From Deltaproteobacteria bacterium (GTDB taxonomy: Bacteria; Myxococcota_A; UBA9042; PHBI01): 64,000 nt of DNA. The stretch is taken from contig JACKFA010000001.1 of assembly GCA_020632715.1 (NCBI GenBank), positions 1,798,001-1,862,000 on the forward strand, given 5' to 3'. Position 1 is the first letter of the stretch. Each line of letters begins with the position of its first letter. This document shows positions 14,598 to 22,664 of this stretch, in pieces. The notes beneath the pieces were generated by a model that searched no databases, had not been told where the DNA came from, and saw only the letters and a list, made by a program, of their open reading frames with translations. Made by a program: the position numbers and the translations under genes.

Positions 14598-16207
14598 CGC
14601 CGCGGGGAGCGCGCAGCAGGCCCACCGAGCAGCGCAGCCGCCTCGCGCTCCGCCGCGCCGAGCGCGCCCAGCGCCTGCTCCGCCGCCGCCACGCGCGACG
14701 TCGGCGCGGCCCTCAGCACGCGCTCCGCGTCGTGGAGCGTGACCGCCGTCGCGTCCACCACGAGCGCCCCCTCGCTCGCGAGCTGCGCCAGCACCTCCAC
14801 CATGAGCCCGATCTGCCCCCGGCCCGCCGCCCGCAGCGGCTCGGCCACGCGCGCCCCGATCCGCCGCCCCGGGAAGATCCGCGTGAGCCACCGCTCGACG
14901 TCGTCCGCGGACCACGGCGCGAGCCGCGCCTCCTCGTCGCCCGCGCCGACCCCGACCACGACGAGCGGCCCGTACCGCTCGGGGAGCGCCTTGCTCGCGC
15001 GCGCGATCGCCGGCAGCACCGCGCGCGTCCCCTCGTCCGCGAGGTCGAGATCGTCGATCAGCAAGGCGACAGCGCCCTTCTGGCGCCGCGTCGCCCGCCC
15101 GAGGGCCTGCGCGACCGCCGCGGGCGTCGGCACCCCGCTCGGCTCGACCCCGCCACCGACCGCCGCGAGCGCGCGAAACCACACCGCGAAAGGCGCGTCT
15201 GCCGCGTTGGCCCGCTCCATGACGACCGGCATCCCGCGCGACGCGAGCCGCTGCGCGAGCTCCGCCAGCGCCCGCGTCCGCCCCGACCCCGGCGGTCCGC
15301 CGAGCCCCGTCACGCCGGGCTGCTGGGCGTCGGCCGCCGCGGAGAGGCGCTGCTCGAGCCGCTCCACGACGCCGCCCGCGTCGAAGAACACGGGCTCGTG
15401 CAGGCGCCCGGCCGCCTCGCGCTCCGGGACCAGAGGCAGCTCGCGCCCCGTCGCGTGCTCGAGCTCGGCCAGCGCCGCGGCCGCGCTCGGGAAGCGGTCG
15501 CCGGGCGACCACGCGAGGAGCCGGTCGATCACCGGATCGAGCGCGTGCGCGCGGAGCCCATGGCGGTCCGGCGCGCTGCCAGCCGCCGTCCGCGCCGGGT
15601 AGCCCGGGAACGGGTGCCGCCCGTGGACGAGCACGAACGCCACGGCGCCGAGGGACCACAGGTCCGCCGCGGGCGCGAGCGCCTCGCCCGCGAGCCGCTC
15701 GGGCGCCGCGAACCCGAGCACGCCGGACGTGCTGCCGCGCCGCGCGCCGATCCTGCCGCCCGCGCCGAGGTCGAGGAGCTTGAGGCCGGTCGCCGGCGGC
15801 GCGAGGAGCATCACGTTCACCGGCGCGAGGTCGCCGTGGACGTAGCCGAGCCGGTGCAGATGGTCGAGCGCCCGCAGGAGCTCGGCGAGCGCGTCGGTCG
15901 GGTCGCCGACGTCATCCGCCCGCGCCTCCTCGAGGGTGACGCCGCGGCAGAGCTCGAGCACCGCGTAGAGCCTGCGCTCCTCGCGGTCGACGCCGAGGCG
16001 GTACGCGGTGACGAACCCGGGGTGCGCGAGCTCCCGGAGGAGCGCGAACTCCGCCACGAAGTCCGCCCGCAGCTCGGGGCGCTCGAGCACCTTCACCGCC
16101 CGTGGCACGGATCCTGCTGCCAGATCCTTCACCGCGAGCACGCGACCCATGCTCCCGCGGCCGAGCTCGTGCTCGATCGCGTAGCGACCGTCAAGGGGTT
16201 GCGTCAT
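14300..16207 (-). CDS. Ser/Thr protein kinase-like and ATPase N-terminal part of the kinase-activator fusion (frameshifted)
   Basis: The open frame from the ATG at 16207 encodes a protein-kinase-like domain (residues about 8-255). It has a glycine loop G16-x-G-x-x-G21, lysine K39, a catalytic-loop region H124-G-D-L-A-P-V-N131, a D146-L-G metal motif and an APE-like AAPE (167-170). The loop lacks the usual R of HRD and the catalytic-loop Lys (DLAPVN in place of DLKPEN), so activity may be weak or lost. An ATPase domain follows, with Walker A GGPPGSGRT and Walker B ALLIDDLD. After about 14612 the frame turns into low-complexity Arg/Ser sequence, while homology continues in the -1 frame as the TPR-GAF-sigma-54 part. 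Such fusions occur in myxobacteria; the break is either a sequencing deletion in a G run or a real mutation. Confidence 0.82.
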   Translation of the reverse strand: MTQPLDGRYAIEHELGRGSMGRVLAVKDLAAGSVPRAVKVLERPELRADFVAEFALLRELAHPGFVTAYRLGVDREERRLYAVLELCRGVTLEEARADDVGDPTDALAELLRALDHLHRLGYVHGDLAPVNVMLLAPPATGLKLLDLGAGGRIGARRGSTSGVLGFAAPERLAGEALAPAADLWSLGAVAFVLVHGRHPFPGYPARTAAGSAPDRHGLRAHALDPVIDRLLAWSPGDRFPSAAAALAELEHATGRELPLVPEREAAGRLHEPVFFDAGGVVERLEQRLSAAADAQQPGVTGLGGPPGSGRTRALAELAQRLASRGMPVVMERANAADAPFAVWFRALAAVGGGVEPSGVPTPAAVAQALGRATRRQKGAVALLIDDLDLADEGTRAVLPAIARASKALPERYGPLVVVGVGAGDEEARLAPWSADDVERWLTRIFPGRRIGARVAEPLRAAGRGQIGLMVEVLAQLASEGALVVDATAVTLHDAERVLRAAPTSRVAAAEQALGALGAAEREAAALLGGPAARSPRRCSGTTRRRWSERGSRRGPQRAGSRRPRTRRPRRRASTWRDPRRTRRSRLAGARSAATRRGPRPCGTPCRGRTPRRARRRLSERWTSSPRRWRRRWSPG

Positions 16208-16248
16208 CGTGGGGTCAGCCTCCGTCCCGATTCTGTACCGAGTGTGAA

Positions 16249-16641
16249 ATGTTTTCTCACTTCTCTCAAGTACTCTGCATCGTCATCGCGCTCGTCGGGG
16301 GCTCCGGGTGCTTCTCGAGCCCGACCCCGCACCCGGTCGACCCCGAGGACTCGCGTGTCGTCGGCGTCGACACGACCGACGGCCTCTCGAACGAGACCGG
16401 CCCACCGGGGACGGGCAACTACGACGGGGACAGCGACGCGCAGACGGGCGGCGCCGCGGACGCCCTGCCGTCGGACCCGACGCAGCACGTCGGCGACTGC
16501 GACGCGACCCCGGCCGACATCGTGCCCAGCGCGGACGCGGTGCCCGCGCCCGACTGCGCGGGGGAGGACGACGACAACGCGACCACGGCCTCGCCGGGCT
16601 ACCAGGACTCGATCGAGTTCGGCCAGCGCCCGCGCGACTGA
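16249..16641 (+). CDS. Small putative lipoprotein, function unknown
   Basis: 130 residues, divergent from the kinase gene with 41 bases between the starts. MFSHFSQVLCIVIALVGGSGC is a lipoprotein signal peptide with a GGSGC lipobox. The mature part is acidic and low in complexity (Asp, Thr, Gly, Pro) with a few Cys, suggesting a disordered surface lipoprotein. I recognise no domain. The ATG at 16249 was chosen because it gives a clean signal peptide; an upstream in-frame start would add sequence antisense to the kinase start. Confidence 0.6.
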   Translation: MFSHFSQVLCIVIALVGGSGCFSSPTPHPVDPEDSRVVGVDTTDGLSNETGPPGTGNYDGDSDAQTGGAADALPSDPTQHVGDCDATPADIVPSADAVPAPDCAGEDDDNATTASPGYQDSIEFGQRPRD

Positions 16642-16673
16642 ACCGGATCGTCGCGCCGCGCCGCGCTTCGCGC

Positions 16674-18038
16674 CTACGCCGGGGGCGGGAGGTCGTCCTC
16701 GCGGACCGCGAGGTTGTCGAAGCGCGTCCAGGCGTTCCAGAACTTCAGCTTCACGGTGCCGGTCGGGCCGTTCCGGTGCTTGCCGATGATGAGCTCGGCG
16801 ATGCCCCGCTCGGACTCGTCGCACTCCTTGTTGTAGACCTCTTCGCGGTAGATGAAGCAGATCATGTCGGCGTCCTGCTCGATGGCGCCCGACTCGCGGA
16901 GGTCGGACAGCATCGGGCGCTTGTCGGCGCGCGACTCGAGCCCGCGGTTCAGCTGGCTCAGCGCGATGACCGGCACCTTCAGGTCCTTCGCGAGCCCCTT
17001 CAGCGTCCGCGAGATGTAGCTGATCTCCTGCTCGCGCGAGCTCTGCCGGCTCGTCCCCTGCCCGCCGCTCATGAGCTGCAGGTAGTCGATGATGATGAGA
17101 TCGAGCCCGTGCCGCCGCTTCAGGAGCCGGCACTTCGCGCGCACCGTCGTCGGCGTGACGCCCGGCGTGTCATCCATGTAGATGGGCGCGTTCGACACGC
17201 GGTCCGCCGCCTCGGTCAGCCGCGGCCACTCGTCGTCCGAGATGTGCCCGCCGCGGAGGCGCCCGAGGTCGACGCGCGCCTCGGCCGAGAGCAGTCGCGC
17301 CACGAGCTGCTCCGACGGCATCTCGAGCGAGAAGAGCGCGACCGTCCGCCCGTAACGCATCGCCGCGTTGCTCGCGAGGTTCAGCACGAACGACGTCTTG
17401 CCCATCGCGGGGCGCGCCGCGAGGATGACGAGGTCGCCGCCCTGCAGGCCGTGGGTGATCTTGTCGAAGTCGCGGAACCCCGTGCCGACCCCGGTGATGT
17501 CGCCCTCGGCGTCGAACGCCGCCGCGATCTGCTCGATCGCGACCGTGACGATCTCCGAGATCGGCCGCAGGTTCGAGCCGCCGCGCTCCTCGAGCACGTT
17601 GAACACCGAGCGCTCGGCCTCGCTCAGGAACTCGTCGACGTCCGAGATGTCCTGCAGGCCCTCGGTCTCGATGTGCCGCGCCGCCTCGACCATGCGGCGC
17701 ACCATCGACTTCGTCTGCACGATCGCGCAGTAGTGCGTCAGCGCCCCGAGCGTCCCCGCGCGCTCGAGCAGCTCCGTCAGCGTGCGCGCGCCGCCCGCCT
17801 TCTCCCAGTCGCCGCGATCCTTGAGCGCCTGCTGCACCGTGATCGGGTCGATCGCCGCGCCGCGCTCGTGCAGGTCGCACATCGCCGCGAAGATGAGCGA
17901 GTTGCGCTCGTAGTAGAAGTCCTCGGGCTTGAGGCTCTCCTGGATGACGTCGAGCGCGTTGGGATCGACGAAGACCGCGGAGATGACCTCGCGCTCGGCC
18001 TCCATCGAATGCGGCAGGCTCAGCCCCTCGTCTCGCAC
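16674..18038 (-). CDS. dnaB: Replicative DNA helicase DnaB
   Basis: 454 residues. The N-terminal DnaB domain (LPHSMEAEREVISAVFVDPNALDVI) is followed by the RecA-like ATPase domain with Walker A ARPAMGKTSF, Walker B LIIIDYLQLM and the SREQEISYISRTLKGLAKDLKVPVIALSQLNRGLE block. No intein is present. The GTG at 18038 is supported by a GGAGAGG ribosome binding site six bases upstream. DnaB is the hexameric 5'-3' helicase of the replication fork. It ends 32 bases from the convergent small lipoprotein gene and is divergent from the gene at 18312. Confidence 0.98.
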   Translation of the reverse strand: MRDEGLSLPHSMEAEREVISAVFVDPNALDVIQESLKPEDFYYERNSLIFAAMCDLHERGAAIDPITVQQALKDRGDWEKAGGARTLTELLERAGTLGALTHYCAIVQTKSMVRRMVEAARHIETEGLQDISDVDEFLSEAERSVFNVLEERGGSNLRPISEIVTVAIEQIAAAFDAEGDITGVGTGFRDFDKITHGLQGGDLVILAARPAMGKTSFVLNLASNAAMRYGRTVALFSLEMPSEQLVARLLSAEARVDLGRLRGGHISDDEWPRLTEAADRVSNAPIYMDDTPGVTPTTVRAKCRLLKRRHGLDLIIIDYLQLMSGGQGTSRQSSREQEISYISRTLKGLAKDLKVPVIALSQLNRGLESRADKRPMLSDLRESGAIEQDADMICFIYREEVYNKECDESERGIAELIIGKHRNGPTGTVKLKFWNAWTRFDNLAVREDDLPPPA

Positions 18039-18311
18039 GCCCTCTCCGAAGTCCTCGCGATCGTGGCGACATTCCGGGAGCGAGGCGTCTCGGCAGGGTC
18101 GCCGACCGCGCCCGACGCCCGGGAGACGCCCATCGCGGACGCCGGCGATACTTGCCCCAACCCCCCCTCGTTGTCTACGGTGTGGGGGTCGCGCCGGCGG
18201 CAGACGCCGTCACCGCGCGGCTCGTGCGCCCGCCACCCGCGGCGCCCGAGGTCGGTTCTCCGCGAGTCGCGGCGCCATCGCCAGCGCCCCGATCGCGGCA
18301 CGGAGGTCACC

Positions 18312-19187
18312 ATGCAGCAGCGCTTGTTGGGGCTCGTCGTCAACGACGCCGCGTTGATGCCGGCGTTCGCCGAGCGCCACGCCGAGCTGCTCGCGCTCAC
18401 GGCGCCCGACGCGGCGCGCGGGGTGTGGGGGCTCGGCTTCCACGGCCACGGCGAGATGCTCGTCAAGAAGAACCCGGTCGCGAGCCCGCAGAGCGTCGGC
18501 GCGGCGCTCCAGCAGGTCCGCGCCCGCCACGTCATCATCGCGGCCGACATCGACCCGCCGTCGCGGCAGTCGCTCGAGGACGCGCAGCCCCTCCGCTACC
18601 GCGACTGGCTCTTCGCCGCGAGCGGCACGGCGCCCCTCCGGGACGTCGAGTTCATCCGCGCCGTGCAGCGGAGCCTCCCGGACACCGCCTTCGCGCACAA
18701 GCGCGGCGCCACCGCGGAGGAGGCGCTCACGAACCACTTCATGGAGACGCTCCATCGCGCCGGCGCGCGCGACGGGCGGAAGCCCACCACCGCCATCGTG
18801 CGGCAGGCCCTCGGCACCGCCGTCCGGAGCCTGCGCGAGCTCATCGGCGACACGCCGATCGCGGTGATGCTCCACGATCACAAGCACCTCTTCGCGCTCT
18901 CCCTCGGGCGCCCGCTCTACACGGCGTCCCTCGCGGGCGTCGCCCCGGTGAGCGGGGAGCGGCGGCCCGCGAGGGCGACCGACCAGCTCGCCCACGTGCG
19001 CGCCTCGATCATCCGTGACTGGGACGGCGTGCCCGAGCCGCCCGGCGTCGCGAGCGGCGACCCGCGTGAGGTCGCGCGCGTCTGGCGCGGCGCCTCGCCC
19101 GACGACGACAAGCTCTGGAAGCTCGTCGAGTCGGACGCCGTCGAGATCGGCGGCGACAGCGTGGTCGTCCCCTTCTCGCTCGCCTGA
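18312..19187 (+). CDS. Class II glutamine amidotransferase-like protein lacking the N-terminal catalytic Cys
   Basis: 291 residues, GGAGGT ribosome binding site. The opening RLLGLVVNDAALMPAFAERH, the VWGLGFHGHGEMLVKKNP segment and the ARHVIIAADID stretch resemble the YafJ-type class II glutamine amidotransferase fold (usual opening MCRLLGYV, then GWG and an H-R/T-R-x-A region). The essential N-terminal Cys is not there: the protein starts MQQRLLG. If the family call is right it is probably not a glutaminase. It is divergent from dnaB and ends before a strong bidirectional hairpin. Family placement is by eye only. Confidence 0.6.
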   Translation: MQQRLLGLVVNDAALMPAFAERHAELLALTAPDAARGVWGLGFHGHGEMLVKKNPVASPQSVGAALQQVRARHVIIAADIDPPSRQSLEDAQPLRYRDWLFAASGTAPLRDVEFIRAVQRSLPDTAFAHKRGATAEEALTNHFMETLHRAGARDGRKPTTAIVRQALGTAVRSLRELIGDTPIAVMLHDHKHLFALSLGRPLYTASLAGVAPVSGERRPARATDQLAHVRASIIRDWDGVPEPPGVASGDPREVARVWRGASPDDDKLWKLVESDAVEIGGDSVVVPFSLA

Positions 19188-19274
19188 TCGAGCGCCGCCT
19201 GCGCGCGCCGATCGGGCGGCCGCGCCGTCGCGCCCGGCTCCGGTGATGCCGACGAAGGCGACCCCTGAACGGCA

Positions 19275-19309
19275 GAACGCCCGCCACGAAGGACTCGGGG
19301 CGGGCGTTC
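19275..19309. terminator. Bidirectional hairpin between convergent genes
   Basis: A perfect 11-base inverted repeat, GAACGCCCGCC (19275-19285) and GGCGGGCGTTC (19299-19309), stands between the convergent ends of the genes at 18312-19187 (+) and 19373-19555 (-). There is no long T tract, but position and stem strength fit a shared terminator. Confidence 0.6.
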
Positions 19310-19372
19310 AGGTGGGGAGCGTGCGGGCGGCCCCCCGGCGGGATCTGTCGGAGCGGGTTCTCGGGCTCAGGC

Positions 19373-19555
19373 TCAGGCGGCGACGGCCTTCCGGAGGGCC
19401 GTGGCGGCTTCCCCGCGCACCTCGTAACCGAGCGACTTCATCGTCGCCAGCGGGTCGGTCGAGAGGTCGGCCGCGAGGGCGAGGTCCCGCTTCAGGACTC
19501 GCATGACCGCCTTCCACATGTTGCGAAGCTCACTGAGAGTCTCGATCTGGATCAT
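19373..19555 (-). CDS. 60-residue small protein with leader-peptide-like C-terminal half
   Basis: It starts MIQIETLSELRNMWKAVMRV behind a GAGG ribosome binding site ten bases upstream and is free-standing, ending before the hairpin at 19275-19309. The segment LSTDPLATMKSLGYEV resembles the D-P-x-x-x-L-x-x-x-G-Y/I pattern of Nif11/NHLP-type leader peptides and related small helical proteins. No Cys/Ser/Thr-rich core follows it, so a RiPP precursor role is doubtful. No modification enzyme is seen nearby. Function unknown. Confidence 0.55.
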   Translation of the reverse strand: MIQIETLSELRNMWKAVMRVLKRDLALAADLSTDPLATMKSLGYEVRGEAATALRKAVAA

Positions 19556-19754
19556 GGCGGTGGACCTCGTTGCCAGGGGGACAGTGATCTAAGACGTGAC
19601 TCGCTCCGTTTGGTTCAAACTTCTCGGCACAATTCTTGATAACGCGCCGCGAGCCCGCCTCTCATGCGGTGTTGCGGCGTTCCATTACGGGCATTAGGGA
19701 CCATCGCGTCGCCCGCGTCCAGAAATGGCGACGTTAGTCGGTCGGCTCGCGCCA

Positions 19755-22376
19755 TCACCCGCGCGCGCGCCGCGCCGGACGGTCGACGATCGGCATGAGC
19801 GCCGGCAGGAGCACGAGATCGCCGAGGATCGCGAGCACGAGCGTCGCCGCCGACAACGCGCCGAACTGCTCGAGCGCGACGAAGTCACTCGCGACGTGGA
19901 TGACGAAGCCGACGACGAGGATGAGCGTCGTGACCCCGATCGCGCGCCCCGTGTGGAGCGTGGCCTCCGCGCGCGCGGCCACGGCGTCCGCGCCTCGCCG
20001 CCGCTCCTCGAGGTAGCGCCACACCCAGTGGATCGTGTCGTCGACGGCGATCCCGAGCGCGACGGAGAACACGATCAGCGTCGGCACGCGCACGGTCATC
20101 CCGAAGAGCCCCATCAGCGCGAGCACCATCGCGAGCGGCCACAGGTTCGGCACCATCGCGAGCGCCGCGACGCGGACGCTCCGGAAGAGCGCCGCGAGGA
20201 TGAGGAGGATCGCGAAGAACGCCGTCACGAGCGAGCTCGCGAGGTCGCCGACGATGCGCGAGAGCGCGTCCGCCGCGAGCGTCGAGCTCCCCGTGATGGC
20301 CACGTCGAAGCGCCCCGCGAGCGGCGAGCCCGGGCCGAAGCGGCTCGCGAGCTCGCGCTCGAGGTCCGCGCGGAGCGCGAACCAGGCGCGCGTCCCGACG
20401 TCGTGGCCAGCGATCGCGAGGCGTGCCCGCGTGCGGTCGGCGGTGACCACGCGGTCGAGGAGCCCGCTCCCGGCCTCGTCGAGGAGGAAGAGCAGCTGCG
20501 CGATCGCGCCCCGGTCGAGCGCCGCGAGCGGCGGGCGCGGCGCGGGCGGGTCGCCGCCGAGGTCGGCGCGCAGCGCGTCGAGGAGCGACGCCTCGGAGGT
20601 CACGCGGCTCACGAAGGCCGCGTGCGCCGGCGCCCCCTCGAGCCACGCGCCGAGCCCGGCGAGCGCCCCGACGAACGTCGGGTCGGCCACGCTCTCCGCG
20701 CAGTGCCCGGCGCTCGCGGGCGCGGACGGCCCCGCGCTCGGCGGGGTCTCCTCGATGACGAGGCCGCCGTCGTCGTCCGCGGGGGGCGCGTCCTCGATGA
20801 CGAGCCCACCGTCGTCGTCCGCGGGCGCCGGCGCGCTCTCGAGCACGCAGCGCTGGTGGGGCGCGCACCCGGCGTCGCTCGCGCAGCGCCGGCCCACGTC
20901 CTCGCGCGCCGTGAAGACGATCGCGTGGGAGAGCACCCCGCTCAGGTGCTCCTCCACCGCCGCGGTGGCGAGCGCGAGCGGGTGGTCCGCGGGGAGCTCC
21001 CCGAGGGCGCGGGCGTCCGCGCGCACCTGCGCGAGCCCGACGGCGGCGAGCGCGGTCGTCGCCGCGAAGGCGAGCAGCACCGCGCGCCGTCGGCGCTCGA
21101 TGGCCGCCGCCACCCACGCGAGGCGGCGCTCGAGGCCGCGCGGCCGGCCGCCGTCGGCGGGCAGGGCAGGGGGCGCGCCCACCGAGAGCATGATGGGGAC
21201 GAGCAGCATCTGCGCGACGAACGCGAGCATCACCGCGGCGGCCGCGAAGAGCCCGAACGAGCGCACCGTCGGGATCGCCGCCGTCACGAGGGAGCCGAAG
21301 CCGACGGCCGTCGTGAGCGAGGTCACGAAGCAGGCCGGCGTCATGCGGGCCATGACCTCCGCGATCGCGCGCCGGCGCCCGGCCGGGTCGGCGGGGACGC
21401 GCGTCTCCTGCCAGCGCGCGAGGATGTGCACGCCGTCGGCGACGCCGATGACGAGCACGATGACGCCCGTCACGTTGTTCACGAGGTTGAGCGGCTCGCC
21501 GAGGCGCTGCATGAGGCCGAGGGACGCGAGGGTCGCCGCGCCGACGCCCGGGAGCGGCACCCAGAGGGCGCGCGGGTGGCGGAAGGCGAGCAGGAGCAGG
21601 AGCGCCACGAGCGCCGCCGTGATCGGCACGAAGCGCGCGAGATCCCCGAGGGCCATCGCGGAGTAGGTCGCCTCGACGACCGGGATCCCGGTCACGTGGA
21701 CCTCGCTCCCGGGCGGGAGGCGCGCGCGGAGCGCGTCGGTCAGGGCCGGCAGGGCCGCGACGAGCGGCTCGCGCGCGTCGGCCGTGGACGCGCTCGGCGC
21801 GAAGTCCGCGGCGACGAGGGCCGTGCGACCGTCGCTCCCGAGGACGACGCCGCGGTAGAGCGCGCTCCCGGCGACGGCGCGCGCGTCGCCCGCGTAGGCG
21901 CGGCGGGCGTCGGCTGCGGCCCCGGCGGGCGCGGCGTCGAGGCGGGCGAGGGCGTCGGCGAGGCAGCGCGCGTGGATCTCGCCGCGGCGGAGGCACGCGA
22001 GCCCGTCGGGGGCGAGGACGCTCTCGGGGTCGAGCTCGGGGCGGGCGCGGAGGGCGTCGGCGAGGCCGTCCATCGCGCGGACGACGTCGGGGGCGAGGAC
22101 GCCGAGCCCGTCGGCGTCAGCGCCACCCGCGCCCGGGACGACGACGAGCACGACGACCTTGTCGACGTCCTCGCCGAAGTCGGCGCGCATGGCGTCGAGC
22201 TCGGCGCGCTCGGCCTCGTCGGCGACGAGCAGCCCCTCGAACGAGAAGTCGACGGCGAGCTCCTCGGGGGGCCACAGCGCGGCGCCGAGCCACACCGTCA
22301 CGGCGGTCACCGCGAGCAGGATGGGCCAGCGAAACCGCAGGACGCCGAGGTAGAAGCCCGTCACGCGGGCTTCCAT
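19755..22376 (-). CDS. MMPL/RND-family membrane transporter
   Basis: 873 residues from the ATG at 22376 (MEARVTGFYLGVLRFRWPILL). The layout is the RND/MMPL pattern: one membrane segment, a large periplasmic domain, five segments (FVPITAALVALLLLLAF to MLAFVAQMLLVPIML), then a second copy of this plan ending ATLVLAILGDLVLLPALMPIV. Both halves carry the conserved GVADGVHI and GIAVDDTIHW motifs that hold the proton-relay Asp. Such proteins export lipids or hopanoids. The second periplasmic domain has a Cys-rich insert and a tandem 14-residue acidic repeat. It is divergent from ugd. Confidence 0.88.
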   Translation of the reverse strand: MEARVTGFYLGVLRFRWPILLAVTAVTVWLGAALWPPEELAVDFSFEGLLVADEAERAELDAMRADFGEDVDKVVVLVVVPGAGGADADGLGVLAPDVVRAMDGLADALRARPELDPESVLAPDGLACLRRGEIHARCLADALARLDAAPAGAAADARRAYAGDARAVAGSALYRGVVLGSDGRTALVAADFAPSASTADAREPLVAALPALTDALRARLPPGSEVHVTGIPVVEATYSAMALGDLARFVPITAALVALLLLLAFRHPRALWVPLPGVGAATLASLGLMQRLGEPLNLVNNVTGVIVLVIGVADGVHILARWQETRVPADPAGRRRAIAEVMARMTPACFVTSLTTAVGFGSLVTAAIPTVRSFGLFAAAAVMLAFVAQMLLVPIMLSVGAPPALPADGGRPRGLERRLAWVAAAIERRRRAVLLAFAATTALAAVGLAQVRADARALGELPADHPLALATAAVEEHLSGVLSHAIVFTAREDVGRRCASDAGCAPHQRCVLESAPAPADDDGGLVIEDAPPADDDGGLVIEETPPSAGPSAPASAGHCAESVADPTFVGALAGLGAWLEGAPAHAAFVSRVTSEASLLDALRADLGGDPPAPRPPLAALDRGAIAQLLFLLDEAGSGLLDRVVTADRTRARLAIAGHDVGTRAWFALRADLERELASRFGPGSPLAGRFDVAITGSSTLAADALSRIVGDLASSLVTAFFAILLILAALFRSVRVAALAMVPNLWPLAMVLALMGLFGMTVRVPTLIVFSVALGIAVDDTIHWVWRYLEERRRGADAVAARAEATLHTGRAIGVTTLILVVGFVIHVASDFVALEQFGALSAATLVLAILGDLVLLPALMPIVDRPARRARG

Positions 22377-22526
22377 AGCAGGAATCGCGGGTGCTGAAAC
22401 GTTACATCCCCGCGCCGCGCGCGGTGATCGCCCTCGCCACCGCGGGCAACCCACCCCCGACACGGCGCCGGACGCCGAGCGCATGCTCCCGGGCGCCAGG
22501 CGGCGCGTCGAGAGCCATTCCATTTG

Positions 22527-22556
22527 TTGACCCGGGCGCGACCGCGTTTGTATACC
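22527..22556 (+). promoter_or_regulatory. Sigma-70-type promoter for ugd
   Basis: TTGACC (22527-22532) and TATACC (22551-22556) are separated by 18 bases, about 110 bases upstream of the ugd start, in the 288-base gap to the divergent MMPL gene. Otherwise I see nothing in that gap. Confidence 0.6.
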
Positions 22557-22664
22557 GCGGACGCCCGCGGGGGGCCGCTTCCCCCGCACCCGAGCCGGCC
22601 GCGCGCGCTGCGAGAGCGCTCGCGCCGAGCGCGCACCCAGAGAACGGCGAGCGAGGGCACCATC

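Noticed and set aside
14590..14640. Programmed ribosomal frameshift in the kinase-activator gene
   Set aside because: No X-XXY-YYZ slippery site or clear downstream pseudoknot is visible at the junction. A lost base in the G run is simpler, especially as two other genes show the same defect.
19373..19555. Complete RiPP biosynthetic cluster
   Set aside because: The small protein lacks a core peptide and no cyclase, radical-SAM or dehydratase gene is nearby; the MMPL gene alone is not enough.
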